Positions 36,461 to 44,732 of a stretch of DNA of 64,000 nucleotides are shown here, piece by piece. The notes under the pieces were generated by a model. It was given only the letters and a program-made list of their open reading frames with translations. It made no database searches and was not told where the DNA came from. The first letter of the stretch is position 1. Every line of letters begins with the position of its first letter. Made by a program: the position numbers and the translations under genes. This DNA is from Variovorax sp. OK212 (GTDB lineage: Bacteria > Pseudomonadota > Gammaproteobacteria > Burkholderiales > Burkholderiaceae_C): contig NZ_FOLP01000005.1 in assembly GCF_900112425.1 (NCBI RefSeq), forward strand, positions 248,001 through 312,000. The letters are read 5' to 3'.

Positions 36461-36494
36461 ACGAGCCCCGGCGTGTTGCCACGCCGGGGCTCGT
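36461..36494 (-). terminator. Long perfect hairpin between two minus-strand genes
   Basis: A 15-base perfect stem (ACGAGCCCCGGCGTG at 36461-36475 pairing with 36480-36494) has a TTGC loop. On the minus strand it is followed by TTGTTTTGG, so it probably terminates the upstream hypothetical gene. It would then insulate the small membrane-protein gene that starts 33 bases later. Confidence 0.6.
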
Positions 36495-36548
36495 CGAGAC
36501 GGGGTTTCCTGTCTCAGGCGGGTCGCTGCGCTCACGCGCAGCACAACA

Positions 36549-37013
36549 TCACTCCGCCAGCTCGTTCGCCATGACCAGCAGCGCGCCCATGCCCATCACG
36601 GCACCGGGAAAGGCCCAGCCCGACTGGTGGGCGGGCTTCTGGTCGGGCGTGACGGGTTCGAGGTCGACACCGATCTTCGGGCGGCGCGCATCGACCACGT
36701 GCGCTGCGGCGTGCTCGCGCTTGAGCTGCGCCGTGAGTTCGGCGAGCGGGCCCTTGGCCAGCACCGGGGTGACCTCGCCGCCGTTGCGTTCCAGCAGCGG
36801 CAGCATCTGCGCCTGCACCTTGCTGAACCACTTGGCGCGCCAGTTCTCGCGCGCGCTGTGGCTCACCCACTTGCTGATGCGATGCGTCATGCGAGGCGCA
36901 CAGCACACGAGCACCCAATGGCGCGCCACCACGCTGTTCGCGTCGGGCGCAAGTTCGGCGAACTGCTCGCTGGCGTACACGGCGTCGTCGACGTAAAGAA
37001 TGATCTTTTCCAT
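36549..37013 (-). CDS. Conserved hypothetical protein with C-terminal hydrophobic segment
   Basis: A 154-residue protein I cannot assign. The first half is mixed alpha/beta (MEKIILYVDDAVYASEQFAE ... HWVLVCCAPRMTHRISKWVS) with a Cys-Cys pair. The middle is charged (NGGEVTPVLAKGPLAELTAQ), and the C-terminus is hydrophobic (WAFPGAVMGMGALLVMANEL), possibly a membrane anchor or a buried helix. The start fits an open, well-spaced ATG at 37013. It lies downstream of the second terC gene on the same strand, 72 bases away, so the two may be co-transcribed. Confidence 0.66.
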   Translation of the reverse strand: MEKIILYVDDAVYASEQFAELAPDANSVVARHWVLVCCAPRMTHRISKWVSHSARENWRAKWFSKVQAQMLPLLERNGGEVTPVLAKGPLAELTAQLKREHAAAHVVDARRPKIGVDLEPVTPDQKPAHQSGWAFPGAVMGMGALLVMANELAE

Positions 37014-37085
37014 GGTGTGCTCCTTCGGATAGTTAGAGTGACAGAGACTGCGCGGGACAGGAAGTTTCCGGGGTGCGACGCCGGC

Positions 37086-37832
37086 TCAGCCGGTCGTCAC
37101 CGCCGTTTCGGGCTTGTTGCGGGCGTTGCGTGCGGCCACCCACTTGCCCAGGGCCAGCACCAGCAGTGCACCGGCGATACCGGCGCCGTACTTGATCACG
37201 TCGGTCTGCGGCACCTTCGGCACCCAGGTCCAGGCAGCGGCGTTGGCCAGTGCCGGGTCAGACACGGCCATCGTGCCGGCGATCCAGCCGAGCAGCATGC
37301 CGCCCAGCGTGATGATCATCGGGAACTTGTCCATCAGCTTGATCACCAGCTGGCTACCCCACACGATGATCGGGATGCTCACGAGCAGGCCGAAGATCAC
37401 GAGCGGCATCTGGTGGCCTTCGCCTGCGCCTTGCGCAGCGCCGGCAATGGCGATGACGTTGTCCACGCTCATCACGAGGTCGGCAATGATCACGGTCTTG
37501 ACGGCGCCCCACAGCTTGTCGCTGCCGGTGATGTTGCCGTGCGCGTCGTCATGCTCGGGGGCCAGCAGCTTCACGCCGATCCACACCAGCAGGATGGCGC
37601 CGACCAGCTTCAGGAACGGAATGGCCAGCAGCGTGAGCGCGAAGAAGATCAGGATGACGCGCAGGATGATGGCGCCGGCGGTGCCCCAAAGAATGCCCTT
37701 GGTGCGTTGTGCGGGCGGCAGCTTGCGGCAGGCCAGTGCGATGACGACGGCGTTGTCGCCACCGAGCAGGATGTCGATCATGATGATCTGACCGACAGCG
37801 ACCCAGAACTCCGGGGTCATGAACAGTTCCAT
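37086..37832 (-). CDS. TerC-family integral membrane protein, copy 2
   Basis: A 248-residue paralogue of the protein at 17575-18258, with about seven helices and the same acidic motifs: DILLGGDNAVVIALACRKLP and DLVMSVDNVIAIAGAAQG. It differs by a longer loop before the second motif (EHDDAHGNITGSDK) and a His/Asp-rich stretch that could bind metal. AGAGG lies upstream of the ATG. Manganese export or metal supply to exported enzymes is the family-level guess. The preceding 490-base non-coding leader is described separately. Confidence 0.9.
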   Translation of the reverse strand: MELFMTPEFWVAVGQIIMIDILLGGDNAVVIALACRKLPPAQRTKGILWGTAGAIILRVILIFFALTLLAIPFLKLVGAILLVWIGVKLLAPEHDDAHGNITGSDKLWGAVKTVIIADLVMSVDNVIAIAGAAQGAGEGHQMPLVIFGLLVSIPIIVWGSQLVIKLMDKFPMIITLGGMLLGWIAGTMAVSDPALANAAAWTWVPKVPQTDVIKYGAGIAGALLVLALGKWVAARNARNKPETAVTTG

Positions 37833-38321
37833 AGATTCCTCTTTGTCTTCGCGCCCCTGCCTCGCCCATTCAGGGGTGACGACGGAAGGCGCATACCGAT
37901 GCGTTTCGATTCATCCCATGCGGGAGGGTCGAAAGCGAGGAATGAAGGCCGGGATGACACCGGGGACTCGCGAACGCTTCGACCAAACCTGCACAGGTTC
38001 AAATCGAAGGTCTCGCTCGACAGCGCCCGCGCAGGTGCGCATGCGTTGTCCGACAGGCCGGAAGTGTTTTGCTTCGTATTGACGACCTGACGATTCGCGC
38101 TGCCGTGGACAGCGGTCGGGAGCTACTCCCCTTCGTGGGCGGAATTAGAGCATCGAAGCCCGCGCAGGCGCAATCTAAAGTTTTCAGGGTCTTGAAGAGA
38201 ACGCTCTGGAAACGCTGATGAACAGTGCGTGTGGCGCTCTTGTTTTAATAGCAATCTTGTCCCTTCGGCGCTTCGGGACATTGCCGGACTATGATCGCCG
38301 TCCGCTGTTTTTTCACGTTCC
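37833..38321. other. Non-coding divergent region between terC copy 2 and the DUF3717 gene
   Basis: No convincing coding sequence is present; small open frames here have no ribosome site. It contains a nested inverted repeat (37977-38009), described separately, and near 38258 a short hairpin (TGTCCC ... GGGACA). I looked for the yybP-ykoY manganese riboswitch on the minus strand, since it often precedes terC, and did not see its conserved loops. Confidence 0.6.
37977..38009. repeat. Nested inverted repeat in the terC copy 2 leader
   Basis: An outer pair CTTCGA (37977-37982) / TCGAAG (38004-38009) encloses an inner pair AACCTG (37986-37991) / CAGGTT (37994-37999) around CA. It lies about 145-175 bases upstream of the terC start. 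It could be an operator or a stem in a long 5' leader. Confidence 0.4.
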
Positions 38322-38807
38322 ATGGCCGCCATACACATCACCGACATCGAGGCCGCCATCAACCACTGGCGCGAGAAGACGCCTTCGCCCGACGGCGTCA
38401 CGCTCGGCCCCGAATTGCGCGCGCTGGCCGAGGTCTACGCGCTCATGGTCTTCCACCACGAGGACGAGGTCGACGAGGTCGGCTTTCCCCCCAAGGCGTG
38501 GGCCGCCTGGATGGCCTGGTACGAGAGCACGCCCGACACGCCGTGCATCGCGATCTGCTCCACCAGCCAGGGCGACGACGAATGCAAGGGCTGCGGCCGC
38601 AGCTTCGACGAGGTGCAGTTGTGGCCCGCCATGACGCCGGTCGAAAAGCGCGTCACGTGGCGCCGCATCACGATGGAAGACACGGCCTGGCGCTTCAACC
38701 GCTATGCCGAACGGGCCCGCGAGGCCCGCGAAGAAGATGCGCCCGTGCCAGCTGCCGAGCCGGAGCCCGAGTTCGACCCCGACGACGAAAAGAACGGGGC
38801 ACCCTGA
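38322..38807 (+). CDS. DUF3717-DUF1289 protein
   Basis: A 161-residue cytoplasmic protein. The N-terminal half fits DUF3717 (HITDIEAAINHWREKTPSPD ... LRALAEVYALMVFHHEDEVD). The C-terminal half fits DUF1289 (PCIAICSTSQGDDECKGCGR ... WPAMTPVEKRVTWRRI), with Cys residues in CxxxC and CxxC patterns that could bind zinc or iron. The two domains usually occur as separate small proteins; here they are joined, followed by an acidic tail. Function unknown. The next gene starts 2 bases after the stop. Confidence 0.83.
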   Translation: MAAIHITDIEAAINHWREKTPSPDGVTLGPELRALAEVYALMVFHHEDEVDEVGFPPKAWAAWMAWYESTPDTPCIAICSTSQGDDECKGCGRSFDEVQLWPAMTPVEKRVTWRRITMEDTAWRFNRYAERAREAREEDAPVPAAEPEPEFDPDDEKNGAP

Positions 38808-38809
38808 CC

Positions 38810-39115
38810 ATGCGCCGCCTTGCGCAAGCGCCCAACCTCGCCATCGCGACCGTGTGGGCGCACGCGCTTCGCGAGGAGGGCGTGGCCGCCACGGTGCAGC
38901 GCGAGTTCCTCGGCGCGGTCATGGGCCAGTTGCCGCCCGACCAGTGCCTGCCCGAGATCTGGATCGACGACGAGAGCCAGTACGAGTTGGCCAAGCAGTT
39001 GCTGCACGAGTTGCAGCACCGCCCGCAGCGCAACTGGCTGTGCGTGTGCGGCGAGCAGGTCGAAGGCGGCTTCGAGCAGTGCTGGCAGTGCGGCGAAATG
39101 ATGCCGGCCGCCTGA
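38810..39115 (+). CDS. DUF2007-like small protein with C-terminal zinc ribbon
   Basis: A 101-residue protein. The first 70 residues fit the DUF2007 alpha/beta fold (NLAIATVWAHALREEGVAAT ... PEIWIDDESQYELAKQLLHE), a small putative signal-transducing domain. The end, NWLCVCGEQVEGGFEQCWQCGEMM, carries two CxC/CxxC pairs (C78, C80, C91, C94) suited to one zinc ion. It begins 2 bases after the DUF1289 gene and is very likely coupled to it. Function unknown. Confidence 0.83.
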   Translation: MRRLAQAPNLAIATVWAHALREEGVAATVQREFLGAVMGQLPPDQCLPEIWIDDESQYELAKQLLHELQHRPQRNWLCVCGEQVEGGFEQCWQCGEMMPAA

Positions 39116-39125
39116 CGGCCCGGGC

Positions 39126-39686
39126 TTACTTCCAGCGCAGCAGCTCGACGTCGATGCTGTTCGTGCCGTCGCCCAGCGTCAACGTGTTTTCCTGGATCGT
39201 CGCCTGCAGCTGCATGCTGCGCTGCGCGAGCGCGGCCAGCGCCTGCGAGGCGCTGGTCGGCACGCGGTAGACCTTGAGGTTCTGCGGCCGCGTGAGCTTG
39301 TTCTCGATGCCGCGCCACCAGATCTCGGCCGCGTGGTTGAAGCAGTAGACGATCACCTCGTCCGCCTTGCCGCAGGCCTTGATGATGGGCTTGTCTTCGG
39401 GTTGGCCGACTTCGATCCAGATCTTCACTTCGCCCGTGAAGTCGCGCAGCCAGACGTCGGGCTCGTCCACGTTGGACAGGCCCGCGCCGAAGGCCAGCGT
39501 GCCGTCGCCCTGGCAGACGTCCTGCAGCTGGTGTGCATTGAGCGCGAGCGCCACGAGCCGGATCATCATCCGTTCGTCGGTCTCGCTGGGGTGGCGCGCC
39601 AGGGTCAGCGCATGGTCGGCGTAGTAGCCGTGGTCGATGTCGGCCACCGCGAGGGTGGCCTTGAAGATGGTGGATTTGAGGGCCAT
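39126..39686 (-). CDS. yaeQ: YaeQ-family protein
   Basis: A 186-residue protein of the YaeQ family, which has a PD-(D/E)XK nuclease-like fold of unclear activity. The start MALKSTIFKATLAVADIDHG YYADHALTLARHPSETDERM (quoted in two parts), the middle SNVDEPDVWLRDFTGEVKIW and the Glu in IEVGQPEDKPI all match, with E and K positions suited to a divalent metal site. It is convergent with the zinc-ribbon gene, 10 bases apart, and is the only YaeQ seen. Confidence 0.95.
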   Translation of the reverse strand: MALKSTIFKATLAVADIDHGYYADHALTLARHPSETDERMMIRLVALALNAHQLQDVCQGDGTLAFGAGLSNVDEPDVWLRDFTGEVKIWIEVGQPEDKPIIKACGKADEVIVYCFNHAAEIWWRGIENKLTRPQNLKVYRVPTSASQALAALAQRSMQLQATIQENTLTLGDGTNSIDVELLRWK

Positions 39687-39742
39687 GGGTGCGCGAGTTT
39701 AGGCCCGATGCCCACTCGCGCCCATTCGCGAGCCCTCTGGGG

Positions 39743-41929
39743 TCAGAACGCCACCGACGCCTGCAGGTACACCGTGCGCGGCTGGCCCACGTACTTGCCG
39801 CCGTTGTTGTCCACCGAGCGGTTGAAGTAGCGGCGGTCGAACAGGTTCTTCACGCCCACGGCCACCTTCAGGTTGCTCATGTTCTTGCCGAAGTCGTACG
39901 CCGCGCGCAGGTTCATCGTCGCGTAGCCCGGCACGTTGCCCAGGCGACCGGTCGAGTCTTCGATCGTCACGTACGTCGCGCCGTCGTCCGGCGAACCCGG
40001 CGAGCGCTGCTTCGACTGCGCGTACACGTCGGCATTGAAGGTCCACGGGCCGCGCTCGTAGCGCGCGCCCAGCGTGGCCACCTGGCGCGAGTAGAACGGC
40101 AGGTCGCGCCCGGCGAAGGCGCCGGCCTTCGAGGTGGCCTGCGTGTACGTGTAGGTTCCGGAGACCGACAGGCCCTTGAGCGACGGACTCAGGTCGGCCA
40201 GGTCGTAGCGCAGCGCCGACTCCAGCCCGCGGTGGCGCGTGGCGCCCAGGTCGGTCCACTGGCCCACGTCGCCGGTGATGGAGCGCGCCAGCTGCAGCTC
40301 CTTGTCGAAGTTGATGTTGAACAGCGTCAGCTCGCCGCTCCAGGCCTCGCCCTTGTAGTGCGTGCCGATCTCGTAGGTCTTCGCCTTCTCGGGGTGCAGG
40401 CTGGTGGTGGACTGCGCGAGCTGGGCGTACTGCTGCGGGCCGAACGACACGCCGGCATTCGCGAACAGCGACCAGCGCTCGCTCATGCGGTAGAGCACCG
40501 ACAGCGTCGGCAGCACCTCGTTGGAGTCGATCTTCGGGTAGATCGCATTGGTGATGCGGTTGTTCGCCACGGTGAACACGTCGTTGTGCGAGCGGAAGGA
40601 TTCGTAGCGCACGCCGGGCGTGACCGTCCAGTTGCCGAAGTCGATCCGGTCGTCGATGTAGACGGCGTGCGCCACCGTGCCGCCCTTGCTGGTCTGGTAC
40701 GGGGCCTGGGTGCGGGTGTAGGCGTTCTCGGCAGGCGACGGCGTGTAGTAGCCGGTGCGCGCCGCCACCTCGGAGGCTTCTTCCCGGAGGTAGCGCAGGC
40801 CCACGCTGACTTCCTGCACCACGCTGCCCGAATCGAACAGGCGCGAGTAGCGGGGCTCCACGGCAAAGGTCTTGTAGTTGCGCGGCGCGGTGGTCAGGCG
40901 GCGCTTGCCGGCGCTGGTGCCGGTGCCTTCCTGCTCGAGGTAGCTGCTGCGGTACGAGTCCGTGTAGTAGCTCAGCATCTCGAACTTGTTCACGCCGTCG
41001 TTGTGCGTGTACTTGAGCGAGCCGTCGGTGCGGCGGCCCGTGAACTCGTCGAAGGGGCGGTCCGACTGGAACGGTTTGGCCGCGAACTGCGCCGTCGTCA
41101 GGCCGCCGGGCATGGTGCCCTTGCCTTCGAAGTGATGCAGCGTGATCGCGACGTCGTCGGTCTTCGAGATGCGGTAGGCGCCCTTGAGCATCAGGTCGTC
41201 GATGCTGGTGTGGTCGTTGCTCTGCCGGAAGCCGTCGCCGTGCGTGCCCGAGTACAGCAGCGCGAGGCCCAGCCCGTTCTCGCTGGTGCCGCCGATGAAC
41301 AGGTTGGGCGTGGTCTTGAGGCCGCCGCCATGGCTGGCGCTTTCGACGCCCACGCTGGCTTCGGCCGCAAATTGCCTGGGGATCGCGCGCGACACGAAGT
41401 TGATGATGCCGCCCACGTTCTGGGGGCCGTAGCGCACCGAGCCCGCGCCGCGTACCACGTCGACCGCCTCGAGGTTGCCCAGCGACAGCGGCGCCAGCGA
41501 CAGCTGCGGCTGGCCGTAGGGCGCGTACGCCAGCGGCACGCCGTCCAGCAGGATGGTCGAGCGCGGCGACAGGCGTGAGGTCAGGCCCCGCACGCCCACG
41601 TTCAGCGAGATGTCGCTGCCGCCGGTGCCGTTGCTCTCTTGCACCTGCACGCCGGGCACCTGGCGCAGCACGTCGCGCACGCTGGACGTGCCGCTTTCCT
41701 GGATCTGCTTGCGCTCGATGATGGTCCGCGCGCCGGCGTGCTCGAGCACCTTGGTTTCGCTGGGGCTGCCGAGCCAGTCGCCGGTGACGGTGATGGCCTC
41801 GAGCGATTTCGATGGGTCGGCCGCGGGCTGCGCCTCGGCGGCGAAGCCCTGCAGGCTCAGGGGAAGCAGCGCCAGGGCCAAGGCCGTGCGCCGGTGTCGG
41901 TGTCGGTGTCGGTGTTTGTGCGAGATCAA
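39743..41929 (-). CDS. TonB-dependent receptor, FecA-like, without signalling domain
   Basis: Outer-membrane ferric-siderophore or ferric-citrate receptor, 728 residues. After the signal peptide (about 30 residues) comes the plug with TonB box-like EAITVTG, RDVLRQVPGVQVQESNG and VGVRGLTSRLSPRSTILLDG, then APYGQPQLSLAPLSLGNLEA. The last two closely follow E. coli FecA. The 22-strand barrel ends in the expected aromatic residue (QASVAF). The FecA N-terminal signalling domain that talks to an anti-sigma factor is missing, so no FecIR-type control is expected. Translation probably starts at TTG 41929 with AGAGGG upstream. The PepSY gene precedes it by 12 bases. Confidence 0.92.
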   Translation of the reverse strand: MISHKHRHRHRHRRTALALALLPLSLQGFAAEAQPAADPSKSLEAITVTGDWLGSPSETKVLEHAGARTIIERKQIQESGTSSVRDVLRQVPGVQVQESNGTGGSDISLNVGVRGLTSRLSPRSTILLDGVPLAYAPYGQPQLSLAPLSLGNLEAVDVVRGAGSVRYGPQNVGGIINFVSRAIPRQFAAEASVGVESASHGGGLKTTPNLFIGGTSENGLGLALLYSGTHGDGFRQSNDHTSIDDLMLKGAYRISKTDDVAITLHHFEGKGTMPGGLTTAQFAAKPFQSDRPFDEFTGRRTDGSLKYTHNDGVNKFEMLSYYTDSYRSSYLEQEGTGTSAGKRRLTTAPRNYKTFAVEPRYSRLFDSGSVVQEVSVGLRYLREEASEVAARTGYYTPSPAENAYTRTQAPYQTSKGGTVAHAVYIDDRIDFGNWTVTPGVRYESFRSHNDVFTVANNRITNAIYPKIDSNEVLPTLSVLYRMSERWSLFANAGVSFGPQQYAQLAQSTTSLHPEKAKTYEIGTHYKGEAWSGELTLFNINFDKELQLARSITGDVGQWTDLGATRHRGLESALRYDLADLSPSLKGLSVSGTYTYTQATSKAGAFAGRDLPFYSRQVATLGARYERGPWTFNADVYAQSKQRSPGSPDDGATYVTIEDSTGRLGNVPGYATMNLRAAYDFGKNMSNLKVAVGVKNLFDRRYFNRSVDNNGGKYVGQPRTVYLQASVAF
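41893..41916 (-). repeat. Six-base tandem repeat in the receptor signal peptide
   Basis: Three GGTGTC units plus a diverged GGTGTT encode the alternating His-Arg run of the receptor N-terminus (HKHRHRHRHRR). Slippage in units of six would only change the positive charge before the signal-peptide core. Confidence 0.7.
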
Positions 41930-41941
41930 GGAAACCCTCTT

Positions 41942-43090
41942 TTATGTTGTCGAGCGAATGTGTCGTCGTGTCTGCGCGCGCCGCCGCTCGGCGCGCCGGC
42001 GCCACCAGAGCCACACGCCGCTCAGGCCCAGCCCGCCCAGCGCCAGCCCCAGCACCACGGTGAGCGCCTGGTGCAGCAGGCCGCCCAGCACGCCGGTGTG
42101 CAGCGGATAGATCACCGCCACCGCGCCGGTGCCGGTGTCGAGGTCCTGCCACTTGCGCGCGGCGAGCACCTCGCCGGTCACCGGGTTGAGCCACACCGAG
42201 CCGATGCCGTTCGGGTGCGGGTCGTCGGCGAGCCGGAAGCGCACGCGCATCGGCCGGCCGGCCTTGCCGGGCACCTGGATGTAGCCGATGGGCTGGCCCG
42301 GGTAGGCTTGCTGCGCGCGGGCCACGAGGTCGTCCAGCGGCAGGCGCGGGCCGGTGGCGGCGCCCTTGGCGATCGCCGGCGGCTTCACCGGCTGCTGCCC
42401 GGCCACGCCGGAGATGAAATTGCCCAGCGGCCGCCACGCCATGTAGGCGCCCGTGGCCACCGGCACCGCAATCAGCAGCCCGAGCACCGCGCCGCCCGTG
42501 CGGTGCAGGTCGAACAGCCCGCGCTGCAGCCCGCGGTCGAGCACGATGCGCAGCGACGGCGGCCAGCGCGCCGGCCACCACAGCACCACGCCCGTGACCA
42601 GCAGGAGCAGGTAGGCCAGCGCCACGAAGGCCAGGATGCCCTTGCCCGTGCCGTCCAGCAGCAGGCTGCTGTGCAGCTCGAAGAGCAGGTTGTAGGCGTC
42701 CTCGTGCGTGCCGCGCCGGCCCTGCTCCGCGCCGGTGGCGGGGTCGAGGTACAGCGTGCCCTCCCACTTGCCGCGCACCAGCACCCAGAGCGTGTCGGTG
42801 GGCTGGCGCGGCGGGCGCAGCGTGAAATTGGCGTCGGGGCCGAACTCTGCGGCCAGCCGCTGGCGCAGCGGCTCCAGCAGCGGTGCCGGCCGTGTGGCCG
42901 CGGCGCCCTTACCCGCGCAGCCGTTACCCGCGGAACGGGCGACGAAGAGGTCTTCGTGCGTGTAGCGGTCGAGCGGCAACGCCACCACCAGCACCGCGCC
43001 AAGCAGTGCCGTGAGGGCGAGGACCGGGCCGAGCGTGAGGCCGGTCCAGCGGTGAATCCTGAGCCAGAAGCGTCTCGAAGGCGCGCGCAT
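41942..43090 (-). CDS. PepSY-associated transmembrane protein
   Basis: A 382-residue inner-membrane protein with four transmembrane helices: RIHRWTGLTLGPVLALTALLG at the N-terminus, a second (AFVALAYLLLLVTGVVLWWP), a third (GGAVLGLLIAVPVATGAYMA) and a last (TVVLGLALGGLGLSGVWLWW). The family (PF03929) shares the HRWTG and WWP motifs. Members next to siderophore receptors are proposed to reduce ferric siderophores in the periplasm; the His residues in the helices could bind haem. It is first in a two-gene operon with the FecA-like receptor. Confidence 0.9.
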   Translation of the reverse strand: MRAPSRRFWLRIHRWTGLTLGPVLALTALLGAVLVVALPLDRYTHEDLFVARSAGNGCAGKGAAATRPAPLLEPLRQRLAAEFGPDANFTLRPPRQPTDTLWVLVRGKWEGTLYLDPATGAEQGRRGTHEDAYNLLFELHSSLLLDGTGKGILAFVALAYLLLLVTGVVLWWPARWPPSLRIVLDRGLQRGLFDLHRTGGAVLGLLIAVPVATGAYMAWRPLGNFISGVAGQQPVKPPAIAKGAATGPRLPLDDLVARAQQAYPGQPIGYIQVPGKAGRPMRVRFRLADDPHPNGIGSVWLNPVTGEVLAARKWQDLDTGTGAVAVIYPLHTGVLGGLLHQALTVVLGLALGGLGLSGVWLWWRRRAERRRAQTRRHIRSTT

Positions 43091-43220
43091 GACCAACTAA
43101 GGGACGGCGAGTCCCTGGGGCGTGTTGCTGGCTGGCGCCCGCGCGGGCGTTGGCTGGAAAGGTGTGCGGCCGACGTGAAACAGCCGCCCTCAGGCGGCTG
43201 GTGTATCGGTACACGAAGCC

Positions 43221-44600
43221 TTAAATTCTACTGGCGAGTTCCGCGGCCTTGCCCACGTAGCTGGCCGGCGTCATGGCCAGGAGGCGGGCTTTTTCCTCGT
43301 CCGGGATCTCCAGCGAGCGGATCAGCCCGTGCAGCGCCTCGGCCGTCACGGTCTTGCCGCGCGTCACTTCCTTGAGCTGTTCGTAGGCGCCCTGCACGCC
43401 GAAACGGCGCATCACGGTCTGGATCGGCTCGGCCAGCACTTCCCACGAGGCGTCGAGGTCTTCGGCCAGCGCTTCCTCGTTGAGTTCCAGCTTGCCCAGG
43501 CCGGTGGCCAGGCTCGCATAGGCCAGCGCGGCGTAGCCGAAGGCCACGCCGATGTTGCGCAGCACCGTGCTGTCGGTCAGGTCGCGCTGCCAGCGGCTGA
43601 TGGGCAGCTTCTCGCTCAGGTGGCGCAGCACCGCGTTGGCCAGGCCCAGGTTGCCTTCGGCGTTCTCGAAGTCGATCGGGTTGACCTTGTGCGGCATCGT
43701 CGAGGAGCCGATCTCGCCCTTCTTCAGGCGCTGCTTGAAGTAGCCCAGGCTCACGTAGCCCCAGATGTCGCGCGAGAAGTCGACCAGGATCGTGTTGGCG
43801 CGGGCCACCGCGTCGAACAGCTCGGCCATGTAGTCGTGCGGCTCGATCTGGATGCTGTACGGCTGGAAGCTCAGGCCCAGGCCCAGCGGCGCGGGCGTCT
43901 CGATCACCTTCTTGCTGAAGGCTTCCCAGTCGAAGTCGGGCCAGGCGGCCAGGTGGGCGTTGTAGTTGCCGACCGCGCCGTTCATCTTGCCCAGCAGCTG
44001 CACCGAGGCGATCTGCGCGCGGGCCTTCGACAGGCGCACCGCCACGTTGGCGATTTCCTTGCCCACCGTGGTCGGGCTGGCGGTCTGGCCGTGCGTGCGC
44101 GAGAGCATCGACACGTTGGCGAACTGGTGCGCCATTTCGCGCAGCTTGGCGATCAGGCCGTCGATGGCCGGCAGCATCACCTTTTCGCGCGCGGCCTGGA
44201 TCTGCAGGGCGTGGCTGGTGTTGTTGATGTCTTCGCTGGTGCAGGCGAAGTGCACGAACTCGGCGGCGGCCAGCAGCTCGGGCCGGGCTTCGAACTTGGA
44301 CTTGATCCAGTACTCGACGGCCTTCACGTCGTGGTTGGTGGTCTTCTCGATCTCCTTGATGGCCAGTGCGTCGGCCTCGGAGAAGTGGGACACGAGGCCC
44401 ATCAGGTACTTGCGGGCGCCGCCCGTGAGGGGCTTGAATTCGGCGAAGCCGCAGTCGGACAGCGCAATGAACCACGCCACCTCGACTTGCACGCGCCGGT
44501 GCATATAGCCCTGCTCGCTCATCAGCGGGCGAAGCGCCGCGAGTTTGGCCGCATAGCGGCCGTCAAGGGGGGAGAGGGCGGAAACGGTGGAAAAGCTCAT
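43221..44600 (-). CDS. purB: Adenylosuccinate lyase
   Basis: Catalyses two fumarate-releasing steps in purine synthesis (SAICAR to AICAR and adenylosuccinate to AMP). The 459 residues include the catalytic His in SMLSRTHGQTASPTT, the conserved ...FACTSEDINNTSHAL, and the flexible signature loop GSSTMPHKVNP with the catalytic Ser. The N-terminus MSFSTVSALSPLDGRYAAKL is typical of this branch. A short AGG lies close to the ATG. It is divergent from the GST gene, with 132 bases between. Confidence 0.98.
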   Translation of the reverse strand: MSFSTVSALSPLDGRYAAKLAALRPLMSEQGYMHRRVQVEVAWFIALSDCGFAEFKPLTGGARKYLMGLVSHFSEADALAIKEIEKTTNHDVKAVEYWIKSKFEARPELLAAAEFVHFACTSEDINNTSHALQIQAAREKVMLPAIDGLIAKLREMAHQFANVSMLSRTHGQTASPTTVGKEIANVAVRLSKARAQIASVQLLGKMNGAVGNYNAHLAAWPDFDWEAFSKKVIETPAPLGLGLSFQPYSIQIEPHDYMAELFDAVARANTILVDFSRDIWGYVSLGYFKQRLKKGEIGSSTMPHKVNPIDFENAEGNLGLANAVLRHLSEKLPISRWQRDLTDSTVLRNIGVAFGYAALAYASLATGLGKLELNEEALAEDLDASWEVLAEPIQTVMRRFGVQGAYEQLKEVTRGKTVTAEALHGLIRSLEIPDEEKARLLAMTPASYVGKAAELASRI

Positions 44601-44732
44601 GCCTCAATTTTAGGCGGCCGGCGGTCCGTGGGGCGGTACCGACACATTGGGTACTGTTTTGGGGCTCCGGTTTTCCCGTTCACCTAAAATGACTATTAAC
44701 AAACGTAGCCATTGCTTAGGGAGAGAGCCTTC

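Noticed and set aside
37833..38080. yybP-ykoY manganese riboswitch before terC copy 2
   Set aside because: The conserved GGGGAGUAG and CCGGGACGCA loops are not present on the minus strand here, nor before terC copy 1.
37819..38082. Small plus-strand open frame upstream of the DUF3717 gene
   Set aside because: It overlaps the terC start antisense, has no ribosome site, and shows no recognisable protein features.
39699..42767. A 1022-codon open frame on the minus strand across the TonB receptor and PepSY genes
   Set aside because: It is a shadow frame produced by high GC; the translation is low-complexity Arg/Gly/Ala, and the receptor frame has clear family motifs.
43091..43220. Fur box before the PepSY-receptor operon
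   Set aside because: No AT-rich GATAAT-type repeats are visible in the 130-base gap.
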